Assembly (NCBI GenBank): GCA_023388075.1
Contig: JAEWGX010000056.1
Coordinates: forward strand, 3,992 to 67,991
DNA: 64,000 nt
DNA from: Pseudomonadota bacterium
Lineage (GTDB): Bacteria > Pseudomonadota > Gammaproteobacteria > Burkholderiales > Burkholderiaceae_E
Direction: 5' to 3'
Part shown: positions 19,343 to 27,772 of the stretch, piece by piece
Layout of the letters: every line of letters begins with the position of its first letter
Numbering within the stretch: the stretch's first letter is position 1
Made by a program: the position numbers and the translations under genes
Notes under the pieces: model-generated
The model's input: only the letters and a program-made list of their open reading frames with translations
Databases searched by the model: none
What the model was told of the DNA's origin: nothing

Positions 19343-21637
19343 TCAGCGGTTGAAGAGGCCCTTCAGCGCGTCGCGCGCCTTCTCCTTCGCCTTGCTCTCC
19401 AGGTCGTCGGTCTTCAGCCGTTCCTTGAGCTCGCTCGCGGCGCGCGACTTGAGCGCCTCCTTGCCGGCCGTCCCCCAGTCGATCGCCCAGCTGAGGTTCT
19501 CGAAGGGACCGGTGAGGCGCACCGGGATGGTCACGCCCCGCAGCTCCTCCAGCTCGCGGCCGCCCTGCCCCGTGCTCGTGCCGACCACCGAGGCATTCAC
19601 CGTATAGTCGAGCGTGCCGGCCGCGATGTCGGCGCGGCCCTGCCCGCCGATGCGAAACAGCGGCGAGCGCACGTCGAGGTCGTTGCTGGACGCGACGCCA
19701 TCCTTCACGGTGAAGCTCACGTCGAGCGACGTAAAATCGGTCTTCTGGGTAGCGTCCGCGGCCTTCGTCTCGGAGCGGCCGCCCTGCAGCAGGTTGCGCG
19801 CGTTGCGGATCGTCTCGCCCAGGTTGATGCCCTTGATCGCGCCATCGCGCAGGTTCACCGCGCCCTTGCCCTGCAGGCCGCGCTTGATGGCGGCGACAGT
19901 GGCACCGCCGCTCGTGATCGACATCGTCACGTTGCCGCGGCCCTCCAGCAGGTCCTGGTCGGCGACGTCCCGCAGCAGCGGGCCGATCGCGATCCCCTTC
20001 ATGTCCGCCGACGTGCTGTAGCGGTTGGCGCCCGGTTCCGCCCCGGCGACGGCGCCGACCTTGGCATCGATCCGCCCCTGGTAGAGCGACGCGGTGATCG
20101 GCGCCGCATCCAGGCGGCCCTTGGCGGCAACCACCGCCACCGCGAGGTCGGACATCTTGATGCCACGCGCCTGCAACTGGCCGATCCGCAGCTTGCCGCG
20201 CGCGTCCACGTCGCGCAGCGCGGAGAGGTCGATCGGCGCTTCGGCATCGGCCTGCGCCGCGCCGGCCGCCGGCGCGCCGCCCTTGCCTGCCGGCTCGGGC
20301 GGGAAGAAGCGATCGACGTCGAGCTGGTCCGCGTCGACGTCGAAGCCGATGCGCGGCGTCGCAAAGCCCGCCACGTCGACCTTCGCGCGCAGCGCAGTGC
20401 CCTCGGCCTTCGCGTCGAGCTGCGCCGCGACTTTCTCGTTGGTCGCATCGGCCGAGACCGAGCCGGACAGGTCGATGCGTGCCTGGCCATTCGGGATCGC
20501 CGGGTCGCGGATCTCCACGGTTCCCGCAAGGGTGGGCAGCCCGTACTTTCCGGCTTCCAGGTTCGCCTCGAAAGGCGTGCCCAGGCTCGCCTGGACCGTG
20601 CGCTCACCCTGGCGCATGCTTGCCTGGACGGCGAGCTTCGCCACCTTCAGCGCCTTCGTGCTGCCGCCGATGCCCGAGGCGTCGACGGTCGCCTGCAGCG
20701 CCTGCTCGCCCGCCAGTGAGACGCTGGCCTTGACCGGCTCCCCGGAGGCCTCGGTTTCGGTGACGGCGAGCCGTGGCGCCGCCGCCTTGGCCTCGAACGG
20801 CTGGCCCGAGAGCCTGCCATTGGCGGCAACGTCCAGGCCCGCCAGGTCGATCGACCGGGTGGCGGGATCGAAGGCGAGGTTCCCCAACGAAAGCCGCGCC
20901 TCGTCGATCTCCGTCGTGCCGGTGGTCGCCTTCAGCACCACCTGCAGCTTGCGTGCGCCGTAGCTGCCGGCATCGAGGTCGAGCACCGCCTCGCCGTCGA
21001 GGGACACTTCGCCGCTCGACTTGGGCTCGCTCACCTGGAAGGCCGCCTTCAGCTCGATCGGCGTCACGCCCTTGTTGGCGATCCGCCCCGTCTGAAGCGA
21101 CAGGCGCTCCACCGTAGCGGTCATGCCGGCCTGCAGATCGCGCCAGGTGATCCGTGCGTTGTCGAGCCCGATGCCGCCGATGTCGATCCGCGGCAACTCT
21201 CCGGATGGCGTCTCGCCCGGCTGCGGCTGCTCCGTCTCCTGCGCCGGCTGGCCGATCAGGTCGTCGATGCTGAGGCTGCCGTCCTTGCGCCGCTCGACGG
21301 TTGCCGCCAGGCCTTCGATCTGCACCTTGTCGGCAATCACCTCGCCACGCAGCAACGGCATCACGGCGACCGCCACGCGCGCCCCGGCGAGGCTGGCGGC
21401 CTCGCCCTGGCCACCGGGCTCCGACAAGGTGGTCCGGGGCAGCGCCAGCGCGATCCGCGGGAACAGCGAGAGGGAAAGATCGCCGTCGATGCGCAGCGTC
21501 CGCTGATAGCGGTCCTGCACGAACTGCTCGATGGTCGGCTTGAACCGGTTGACGTCGACCAGGGTCACCAGGGCGACCGCCGCCACCACCACCAGCACGA
21601 CGAGGACGCCGAGCGCCAACAACAACTTCCTGATCAT
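19343..21637 (-). CDS. AsmA-family inner-membrane protein
   Basis: A 764-residue protein with one N-terminal transmembrane helix (about residues 4-27) and a very long periplasmic beta-rich region. The C-terminal AsmA motif (KGAVNLRDGAIKGINL) is clear. AsmA-like proteins are thought to bridge the envelope and help move phospholipid or regulate outer-membrane assembly. The start ATG at 21637 follows GGAG. It is convergent with the sulfatase gene (16-base gap) and divergent from tctC, so it is probably monocistronic. Confidence 0.9.
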   Translation of the reverse strand: MIRKLLLALGVLVVLVVVAAVALVTLVDVNRFKPTIEQFVQDRYQRTLRIDGDLSLSLFPRIALALPRTTLSEPGGQGEAASLAGARVAVAVMPLLRGEVIADKVQIEGLAATVERRKDGSLSIDDLIGQPAQETEQPQPGETPSGELPRIDIGGIGLDNARITWRDLQAGMTATVERLSLQTGRIANKGVTPIELKAAFQVSEPKSSGEVSLDGEAVLDLDAGSYGARKLQVVLKATTGTTEIDEARLSLGNLAFDPATRSIDLAGLDVAANGRLSGQPFEAKAAAPRLAVTETEASGEPVKASVSLAGEQALQATVDASGIGGSTKALKVAKLAVQASMRQGERTVQASLGTPFEANLEAGKYGLPTLAGTVEIRDPAIPNGQARIDLSGSVSADATNEKVAAQLDAKAEGTALRAKVDVAGFATPRIGFDVDADQLDVDRFFPPEPAGKGGAPAAGAAQADAEAPIDLSALRDVDARGKLRIGQLQARGIKMSDLAVAVVAAKGRLDAAPITASLYQGRIDAKVGAVAGAEPGANRYSTSADMKGIAIGPLLRDVADQDLLEGRGNVTMSITSGGATVAAIKRGLQGKGAVNLRDGAIKGINLGETIRNARNLLQGGRSETKAADATQKTDFTSLDVSFTVKDGVASSNDLDVRSPLFRIGGQGRADIAAGTLDYTVNASVVGTSTGQGGRELEELRGVTIPVRLTGPFENLSWAIDWGTAGKEALKSRAASELKERLKTDDLESKAKEKARDALKGLFNR

Positions 21638-21852
21638 CGGCCTGCTCCGGGAATGCGCTACAAGGCCGGATTATCGCAGTCCGCTTGCGGCGAGCCATGA
21701 CGCCGGCGGGGCCGTTCGTCGCGTCGCGCCGGCCGGTGCGCGCCGGAATCCGTGCCGCGAAACGGCGCTACACTAGCTCGCGGGCCGAACCCGGCCCCGC
21801 GACGAAGACCGATATCCCAGGCCAGCGCCGGCCCCTCAGAGGAGATGCACGC

Positions 21853-22821
21853 ATGCAACGCCGTCAATTCAATCTGGCTGCCGCTTCGCTGCTCGCTGCC
21901 CAGGCAGTCGTACCCGGGTCGGCCCGGGCCCAGAGCCTCGGCACCCTGAAGATGATGATTCCGGCCAACCCGGGGGGCGGCTGGGACCAGACCGGTCGCA
22001 ACCTGGCGGTGGCCATGCAGGAAGCCGGCGTCATCAGCGGGGCGCAGTTCGAGAACAAGGGAGGCGCCGGCGGCACGCTCGGCCTCGCGCAGTTCGTGAA
22101 CAATCACAAGGGCGACGGCAGCGCGCTCATGATGGGCGGCATGGTGATGGTGGGCGGCATCATGCTCAGCAAGTCGACGGTGGACCTCGGGATGGTCACG
22201 CCGATTGCGCGTCTCACCAGCGAATACGTCGTGATCGTCGTGCCCGCGTCGTCGCCGCACAAGAGCCTTGGCGACCTGATGAAGGCATTCAAGGCCAACC
22301 CCGGGGCCGTTTCCTGGGGCGGTGGCTCGGCGGGCGGCACCGATCACATCCTCGTCGGCCTGGCGGCGCAGGCGGTGGGTGCGGACACCACCAAGATCAA
22401 CTACGTGCCCTTCAAGGGCGGTGGCGAGGCGATCGCGGCCATCATCGGCGGTCACGTGACCGCCGGAGTCTCCGGGCTGGGCGAGTTCGCCGAGCAGATC
22501 AAGGGCAAGCGCATGCGGGCGCTGGCCGTCTCCAGCCCGGAACCGATCGACGGCATCCCCAGCATGCGGGAACAGGGGGTCGATGTCGTCCTCGGCAACT
22601 GGCGCGGCTGCTTTGGCGGGCCGGACCTCGGCGCCCCGCAGCGCGACGCGCTGGTCGAGGCGGTGCGCAAGGCCACCGAGACCAAGTCGTGGAAGGAGAC
22701 GCTCGAGAAGTTCGGCTGGACGCCCTGGTTCCTCGGTGGCGACGACTACAAGAAGTTCCTCGAGGAGGACATCACGCGGGTCGGTGGCATCCTGAGGAAC
22801 CTGGGCCTGATCAAGTCCTAG
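21853..22821 (+). CDS. tctC: Tripartite tricarboxylate transporter substrate-binding protein TctC
   Basis: A 322-residue periplasmic binding protein. A signal peptide (MQRRQFNLAAASLLAAQ...ARA) is followed by a mature start LGTLKMMIPANPGGGWDQTGR, typical of the TctC subgroup that travels with TctA and TctB. GGAG at 21841-21844 supports ATG 21853; the frame is open further upstream without a ribosome-binding site. It captures a carboxylate in the periplasm and delivers it to TctBA. The substrate (citrate, tartrate, aromatic acid or other) is not predictable. Confidence 0.92.
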   Translation: MQRRQFNLAAASLLAAQAVVPGSARAQSLGTLKMMIPANPGGGWDQTGRNLAVAMQEAGVISGAQFENKGGAGGTLGLAQFVNNHKGDGSALMMGGMVMVGGIMLSKSTVDLGMVTPIARLTSEYVVIVVPASSPHKSLGDLMKAFKANPGAVSWGGGSAGGTDHILVGLAAQAVGADTTKINYVPFKGGGEAIAAIIGGHVTAGVSGLGEFAEQIKGKRMRALAVSSPEPIDGIPSMREQGVDVVLGNWRGCFGGPDLGAPQRDALVEAVRKATETKSWKETLEKFGWTPWFLGGDDYKKFLEEDITRVGGILRNLGLIKS

Positions 22822-22874
22822 CCGGCGCGCCCACCTGATGAATCGCGCCTCACGGACCGCCGGACGCCACTGAC

Positions 22875-23393
22875 GTGCCGGTCGATCCGCCGCGCCGACG
22901 CAGTGCCGCCGAGCTGGCCATCTCCGTCGGGGTCCTCGCGCTCGGCATCGCCGCCTTCGTGATCGGTCGCGGCCTGTCCGGCCACCAGGGCTACGCCCTG
23001 GTCGGGCCGGACATGATGCCGATGGTCGTGGGCGCCGGCCTGGCGATCCTCGGTGCCTGGCTGCTCTCGCAGGCCCTTCGGGGTGGCTGGGCCAACGCGG
23101 AGCCGGACGACCCCCAGGCACGCGGCGACCGGCCGTTCGCGACATCCGCCTTCCTGTGGGTGATAGGCGGCCTGCTGCTGCAGATGGCGCTGGTGCACAC
23201 GGCCGGCTTCGTCATCGCCGCGGCAGTGCTCTTCGGCTGCGTGTGCCGGGGCTTCGACAGCCGCCGGCCGCTTCGCGACCTGCTGATCGGATTCGCTTTC
23301 GGCCTCGCGGTCCATCTGTTCTTCGTCGGCTTCCTCAACGTGAACCTGCCGGCCGGCCTGCTTGCGCCGGTGCTGGGCAGCGCCGGGCTCTGA
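22875..23393 (+). CDS. tctB: Tripartite tricarboxylate transporter small membrane subunit TctB
   Basis: A 172-residue membrane protein with four hydrophobic segments, the size and topology of TctB. The start is GTG at 22875, the first possible start after an in-frame stop. It lies between tctC and tctA with short gaps, completing the TTT transporter. TctB associates with TctA in the inner membrane; its exact function is unresolved in the family. Confidence 0.87.
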   Translation: MPVDPPRRRSAAELAISVGVLALGIAAFVIGRGLSGHQGYALVGPDMMPMVVGAGLAILGAWLLSQALRGGWANAEPDDPQARGDRPFATSAFLWVIGGLLLQMALVHTAGFVIAAAVLFGCVCRGFDSRRPLRDLLIGFAFGLAVHLFFVGFLNVNLPAGLLAPVLGSAGL

Positions 23394-23426
23394 ACCCGTG
23401 AGTCGACCGAGCGTTCGCGCCGAGCC

Positions 23427-24938
23427 ATGACCGAGACCCTGGGCGCGCTCCTCAACGGCTTCGGCCTCGCGCTCGCGCCGATGAACCTGCTGCTCGGGCT
23501 GATCGGCGTGACCCTCGGCACCGCCATCGGCGTGCTCCCAGGCGTCGGGCCGGCGCTCACCGTGGCGATGCTGCTGCCGCTCACCACCAAGCTGGACGCC
23601 ACCGGCGCGCTCATCATGTTCGCCGGCATCTACTACGGCGCGATGTACGGCGGCTCCACCTCGACGATCCTGCTCAACACGCCCGGCGAATCCGCCTCGC
23701 TCGCCACCGCGCTCGAAGGCAACCAGATGGCCAAGCGCGGCCGGGCCGGGCCGGCGCTGGCCACCTCGGCGATCGGATCGTTCGTGGCGGGCACCATCGC
23801 CACCATCCTGCTCACCCTGCTCGCGCCGATCGTGGTGGAGATCGCCATCGCGTTCGGGCCGGCGGAGTACTTCGCGCTGATGATCTTCGCCTTCGTGACG
23901 GTCGCGGCGGTGCTGGGCAGCTCCACCCTGCGCGGACTGGCCAGCCTCTTCGTCGGGCTCTTCTTCGGCCTGATGGGGATCGACAGCCAGACCGGGCAGG
24001 CCCGTTTCGCCTTCGGGGTACCCGAGCTGCTCGACGGCATAGACGTGGTGGTGATGGCCGTCGGTCTGTTCGCGGTCGGCGAAGCGCTCTACATGGCCGC
24101 GTACCGCGGCGGCGCGAAGGAGTCGCACGATGCGATCAGCGGCTCCATCTGGATGTCGCGCAAGGACTGGCGCCGCTCCTGGCCGGCGTGGCTGCGCGCC
24201 ACCGCGATCGGCTTTCCGTTCGGCACCATACCCGCCGGCGGCGCGGAGATCCCGACCTTCCTCTCCTACGCGCTCGAGAAGAAGCTGACGCGGTACCCGG
24301 AGGAGTTCGGCAAGGGCGCGATCGAGGGAGTGGCCGGCCCGGAGGCGGCGAACAACGCGGCTTCCGCCGGCGTCCTGGTACCGCTCCTCACGCTCGGCAT
24401 TCCCACCTCCGCCACCGCGGCGATCCTGCTGGCCGCCTTCCAGAACTACGGCATCCAGCCCGGGCCGCTGCTCTTCGTCTCGCAGGCGGACCTGGTGTGG
24501 ACGCTGATCGCGAGCCTCTACGTCGGCAACCTGCTGCTGCTGGTGCTCAACCTGCCGCTGATCGGCATCTGGGTCAAGGTGCTGGACATCCCCAGGCCCC
24601 AGCTCTACGCCGGGATCCTGGTGTTCGCGACGCTCGGTGCCTACAGCCTGCACCAGTCGGTGGTGGATCTGGCCGTGCTGCTGGTCTTCGGCCTGCTCGG
24701 CTTCGGCATGCGCCGCTACGGCTTTCCGACCGCCCCGGCGATCATCGGCCTCATCCTCGGACCGATGGCGGAAACCCAGTTGCGCCGCGCGCTGGCGATC
24801 AGCCAGGGGGACATCACGGTGTTCCTGACCCGGCCGATCTCGGCCAGCTTCCTCGCGCTGACCCTGATTCTCCTGCTCGCGCCGATGCTCGTGCGGCGCG
24901 TGCGCCGGGTGCGCCAGGCGCGCGCCACTAACGCCTAG
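23427..24938 (+). CDS. tctA: Tripartite tricarboxylate transporter large membrane subunit TctA
   Basis: A 503-residue protein with about eleven to twelve transmembrane segments. Two family hallmarks are visible: GVLPGVGPALTVAML near the N-terminus and the loop NTPGESAS, with a partly repeated glycine/proline motif (GVLVPLLTLGIPTSATAAIL) in the second half. It forms the sodium- or proton-coupled transport pore served by TctC. Its stop overlaps by four bases the stop region of the convergent thioredoxin-like gene. Confidence 0.93.
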   Translation: MTETLGALLNGFGLALAPMNLLLGLIGVTLGTAIGVLPGVGPALTVAMLLPLTTKLDATGALIMFAGIYYGAMYGGSTSTILLNTPGESASLATALEGNQMAKRGRAGPALATSAIGSFVAGTIATILLTLLAPIVVEIAIAFGPAEYFALMIFAFVTVAAVLGSSTLRGLASLFVGLFFGLMGIDSQTGQARFAFGVPELLDGIDVVVMAVGLFAVGEALYMAAYRGGAKESHDAISGSIWMSRKDWRRSWPAWLRATAIGFPFGTIPAGGAEIPTFLSYALEKKLTRYPEEFGKGAIEGVAGPEAANNAASAGVLVPLLTLGIPTSATAAILLAAFQNYGIQPGPLLFVSQADLVWTLIASLYVGNLLLLVLNLPLIGIWVKVLDIPRPQLYAGILVFATLGAYSLHQSVVDLAVLLVFGLLGFGMRRYGFPTAPAIIGLILGPMAETQLRRALAISQGDITVFLTRPISASFLALTLILLLAPMLVRRVRRVRQARATNA

Positions 24939-25309
24939 CCCTGCAGGCGCGAGACCAGCGCGAGAACCTCGTCATCGAGGTCGACCGGCTGGGGCCCGTT
25001 GTCGTGCAGCGCGCGCAGCAGCCGACGCAGCCCGTCGGCCCCCGGCAGGACCGGTCCGTAGAAGAGCACCTGCGGGCCGTCCAGCACCAGCAGCGTCGGA
25101 AAGGTCTCGATGTCGATGTCCCCGGACAGCTCCGCTTCATCCTCGATATCGATCCATGCGAAGGCGTGCGCCGGGAATTCCGACGCCACCTCCTGCATCG
25201 GCGCGCGATAGTCGCGGCAGGTGCCGCACCACTCGGCGCAGAGGCAGACCACCAGCCAGCGGGGCTGCGCCGGCGGCTCGACACAATACCGGAGGGCGGC
25301 CGCGGTCAT
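24935..25309 (-). CDS. Thioredoxin-family protein
   Basis: A 124-residue cytoplasmic thioredoxin fold with the active-site motif WCGTC (C28, C31) and the cis-proline in IETFPTLLVL. The redox motif CGTC differs from the CGPC of thioredoxin 1, and the protein lacks a signal peptide. A C-terminal acidic helix is slightly longer than usual. It is likely a general thiol reductase or a scaffold for a specific partner; no partner gene is adjacent. Confidence 0.82.
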   Translation of the reverse strand: MTAAALRYCVEPPAQPRWLVVCLCAEWCGTCRDYRAPMQEVASEFPAHAFAWIDIEDEAELSGDIDIETFPTLLVLDGPQVLFYGPVLPGADGLRRLLRALHDNGPQPVDLDDEVLALVSRLQG

Positions 25310-25505
25310 GTCGCGTGGCAGGGCGCGATCGGGGTTAGGGTAGCGCTCATGACGGGATTATGCCCATGCGGCAAGGACCACGGCTCTTTGCATCACTGAC
25401 GGCTGCCACGTCCGGGACGGCGACGCCGTGACGGAATGCACGTCGCGCACCAGGACGTCGCGCTCGTGAAGTTTTCGGCAGACAGACGGCGGCCACGAGG
25501 CAACC

Positions 25506-25949
25506 ATGCTGCCAGGCCCAACAACGACTATCGACATGCAAGAACGTATGTTCATGACCCCCGCCCTGGTCGTCGACGGCAGCGAGCTCGCCTTCATCGG
25601 TGCGATCGAGCCGGGCCGGGAAGTGGAGGCGTTCGCGACGCTGCTCACGTTCGCCACCTTCTCGGAAAAGACCGCGGAGGTGATCGACGAGGTCTACACG
25701 GCCGAGTGCGCCCGCACCGGCGCGGCCTCGCGGCTTTCCCAGGATCGCTGGTACCAGGTGGCGAAGGAGTACTTCGACGAGTTCCTGGAGAACATGCGCA
25801 GCGCCACGCCCGACGACCTTCTCGGCCACTTCCTGTGGCTGGACAAGCACTTCTTCGAGAAGCACCGGGGCTACGAATCGGTGCGCACGATGATCGGGAG
25901 CACCCTCAAGGCCGACGCCGCCGCGCGGCAAGGCCGCACGCTGCACTGA
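25506..25949 (+). CDS. Conserved hypothetical protein (147 aa)
   Basis: A soluble, acidic 147-residue protein. GAGG six bases before ATG 25506 favours this start; ATGs at 25536 and 25545 are alternatives. The sequence looks helical in the second half (RWYQVAKEYFDEFLENM and HFLWLDKHFFEKHRG) and contains no recognised catalytic motif. I do not recognise the family. It lies between the thioredoxin-like gene (divergent) and a receiver-domain gene (convergent) and shows codon use like its neighbours. Confidence 0.6.
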   Translation: MLPGPTTTIDMQERMFMTPALVVDGSELAFIGAIEPGREVEAFATLLTFATFSEKTAEVIDEVYTAECARTGAASRLSQDRWYQVAKEYFDEFLENMRSATPDDLLGHFLWLDKHFFEKHRGYESVRTMIGSTLKADAAARQGRTLH

Positions 25950-25961
25950 CTCGCGCCGTCG

Positions 25962-26351
25962 CTACGCGCCCCTTGCCTTCGTGAGCGCCTCGTCCAGGAT
26001 ACGTTGCAACTGATCGCTGCCGCAGGGCTTGACGATGTGGTGGTCGAGCCCCGCACCGTCGGATCGCCGGAGATCCTCGTCGCTGCTGTAGCCGGTCAGC
26101 GCGACGATGCTCAGGCTTCGCTGGCCGAGCAAAGTCAGCCGCCGGGCCACCTCGTAGCCGTCCATGTCGGGCAGCCCGATATCGAGCAGCACCAGGTGGA
26201 AGTCGTCGTTTCGCACCAGGCGAATGGCGCTGCGGCCATCCAGGGCCACCTGCGCGTCGTGCCCGCTGAGGCCCACCAGGGCCGCAAGGCTCTCCGCCGT
26301 ATCGGGGTCGTCGTCGACCACCAGTACGCGAAGGCGCATCTCGTCGTTCAT
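25962..26351 (-). CDS. Stand-alone response-regulator receiver protein, copy 1
   Basis: A 129-residue CheY-like protein made only of a receiver domain. The acidic pair is D13/D14, the phospho-acceptor D57 (LLDIGLPDMDG), the switch Thr near 86, and the conserved lysine lies in VKPC. GGAGG precedes the ATG. There is no output domain and no adjacent histidine kinase. It is clearly a paralogue of the receiver protein at 27.2-27.6 kb (same LLDI, DMDG/EMDG, EVARRL and VKPC blocks), so it probably takes part in a phosphorelay or binds a partner protein. Confidence 0.88.
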   Translation of the reverse strand: MNDEMRLRVLVVDDDPDTAESLAALVGLSGHDAQVALDGRSAIRLVRNDDFHLVLLDIGLPDMDGYEVARRLTLLGQRSLSIVALTGYSSDEDLRRSDGAGLDHHIVKPCGSDQLQRILDEALTKARGA

Positions 26352-26551
26352 CGTTCCTCCACAGGATCGCGTGACGGTTCATGGAACTGCGGCAACGCCG
26401 CATTCATGACGGTCATCGTCGGCCACCTCGCGCGCCGGCCGAACCTCCGCGTCCAGATGGGGGCGCAACGGCAATCTCCAATCCCGCGCCGCCCACGAAG
26501 CGGCAGGTATGGCCGTTGCCCGGCAGCGGACCACGCCATCGGGAGAACGAC

Positions 26552-26878
26552 ATGCCGCAAGCCGCATGGAGCGACAAGCGCGAACGCCAGTACGAGCACA
26601 TCAAGCAAGGATTGAAGAAGCGCGGCCGAAAGAGCGAGGTCGCGGAGGAGATCGCCGCGCGCACCGTGAACAAGGAACGGGCGCGACACGGCGAAGCGAA
26701 GACGGCCAGCAAGTCCAGCGTCGACGACCTCTCCTCCAGTCGACGCGGCGGGAAGCGCTCTCACTCCGGTGCCGCCGGCCGCACCTACGACCAACTGTAC
26801 AACGAAGCCCGGGCCAAGGGGATCAAGGGGCGCTCCCGGATGAACAAGCGGCAATTGCTCGCGGCCGTCGGCCGCTGA
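26552..26878 (+). CDS. Small basic Rho-N/SAP-like protein (plasmid stabilisation-like family)
   Basis: A 108-residue, highly charged protein. The N-terminal part (KRERQYEHIKQG, AEEIAARTVNKERARHGE) and C-terminal part (GRTYDQLYNEARAKGIKGRSRMNKRQLLAAV) match a widespread small family often named plasmid stabilisation or Rho termination factor N-terminal-like. The C-terminal helix-extended-helix is probably nucleic-acid binding. GGGAG precedes ATG 26552; the longer open frame upstream is not supported. In many bacteria such genes respond to stress. Here it sits between two receiver-only proteins. Confidence 0.75.
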   Translation: MPQAAWSDKRERQYEHIKQGLKKRGRKSEVAEEIAARTVNKERARHGEAKTASKSSVDDLSSSRRGGKRSHSGAAGRTYDQLYNEARAKGIKGRSRMNKRQLLAAVGR

Positions 26879-27074
26879 ACCTCAGAGGCCCATTCGCGCC
26901 CGCCCGGCGTCGCCGGCCCCTACGGGTCGGCACGCCGAACCCGCGGTTTGCGCCTTCCGTCCGACGGGTCGGGCCGGTGCGGCTCGACGCCAGCCACAAT
27001 CCAACGGCCACCCCTGCCGCCGGTTTGCGCGGCATGGAGTACCATCCGCCGCGCATACTGGATTGTGTAAATCA

Positions 27075-27188
27075 ATGAGCCAAAGCACCATCTTTCTTCT
27101 TGGCGCCGTCATGTACCTGGTCGGCCTGGGCGCCCTGCTCTTCAAGGACGAGTTCGAGCGCATCGGCACGAAGTTGCGCCGACGCTGA
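27075..27188 (+). CDS. Small membrane protein (37 aa)
   Basis: A 37-residue frame with one hydrophobic helix (IFLLGAVMYLVGLGALLF) followed by a charged tail (KDEFERIGTKLRRR), the positive-inside pattern of a single-pass inner-membrane microprotein. No strong ribosome-binding site is visible before the ATG at 27075, which lowers confidence. The layout is too orderly for random sequence: hydrophobic block, acidic/basic amphipathic tail, stop just before the convergent receiver gene. Function unknown. Confidence 0.5.
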   Translation: MSQSTIFLLGAVMYLVGLGALLFKDEFERIGTKLRRR

Positions 27189-27198
27189 CCGTCCGGCT

Positions 27199-27624
27199 TC
27201 AGTGCAATTGCGGCGTCGGCGCGTTCCGGCGCAGGTAGTCGTCCGCGCGTCGCAGGACGCCGGTGAGTGCCTTCATGGTGCACGGTTTCACCAGGTGCTC
27301 GATGACACCCGCGCTGGCCGATAGCTGAAGATCCGCTTCCGACCCCCGCCCGGTGATCACGGCGATGTAGACACCCTGCCGGCGCAAAAGCAGCAGGCGC
27401 CGCGCGACCTCCAACCCGTCCATCTCAGGCATCTCGATGTCGAGAAGCGCGACGTCGATCGGCGTCGTGCTCGCGATCTCGACGGCACGAGTACCGCCGT
27501 CCGCCACGACCGGCTCGTGCCCGAGCATGCGGACCAACTCGGCAACGCTCGCGGCGGATCCTGGATCGTCATCTGCCACGAGCACGCGTAGCCGGCCGAC
27601 CTGCTCCGGGGTGATCACAACCAT
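27199..27624 (-). CDS. Stand-alone response-regulator receiver protein, copy 2
   Basis: A 141-residue receiver-only protein. The acidic pair is D18/D19, phospho-acceptor D62 (LLDIEMPEMDG), and the conserved lysine lies in VKPC. The frame opens 45 bases earlier with GTG, but ATG 27624 is preceded by a strong GGGGAGG site, which decides the start. It resembles the receiver at 25.96-26.35 kb along its whole length, so the two arose by duplication. No kinase or output domain is nearby. Confidence 0.87.
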   Translation of the reverse strand: MVVITPEQVGRLRVLVADDDPGSAASVAELVRMLGHEPVVADGGTRAVEIASTTPIDVALLDIEMPEMDGLEVARRLLLLRRQGVYIAVITGRGSEADLQLSASAGVIEHLVKPCTMKALTGVLRRADDYLRRNAPTPQLH

Positions 27625-27772
27625 ACTGTCCTCCCCGTGCACGCGCTCGTGACGGGTTTTCAATTTCACGAGACAGCCTTTGGCAAGAACCTTGCCCGTC
27701 TACACGGGAACGGCGCTTCAGCGGTCCGGTTGACCTGGACGGCCGATCGGGGGTCTTGCCGCCGGCATGAAG

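Noticed and set aside
25349..25399. ATG with a CPCGK start resembling SEC-C/YchJ proteins
   Set aside because: The frame ends after 16 residues with no continuation; the similarity is too short to support a pseudogene.
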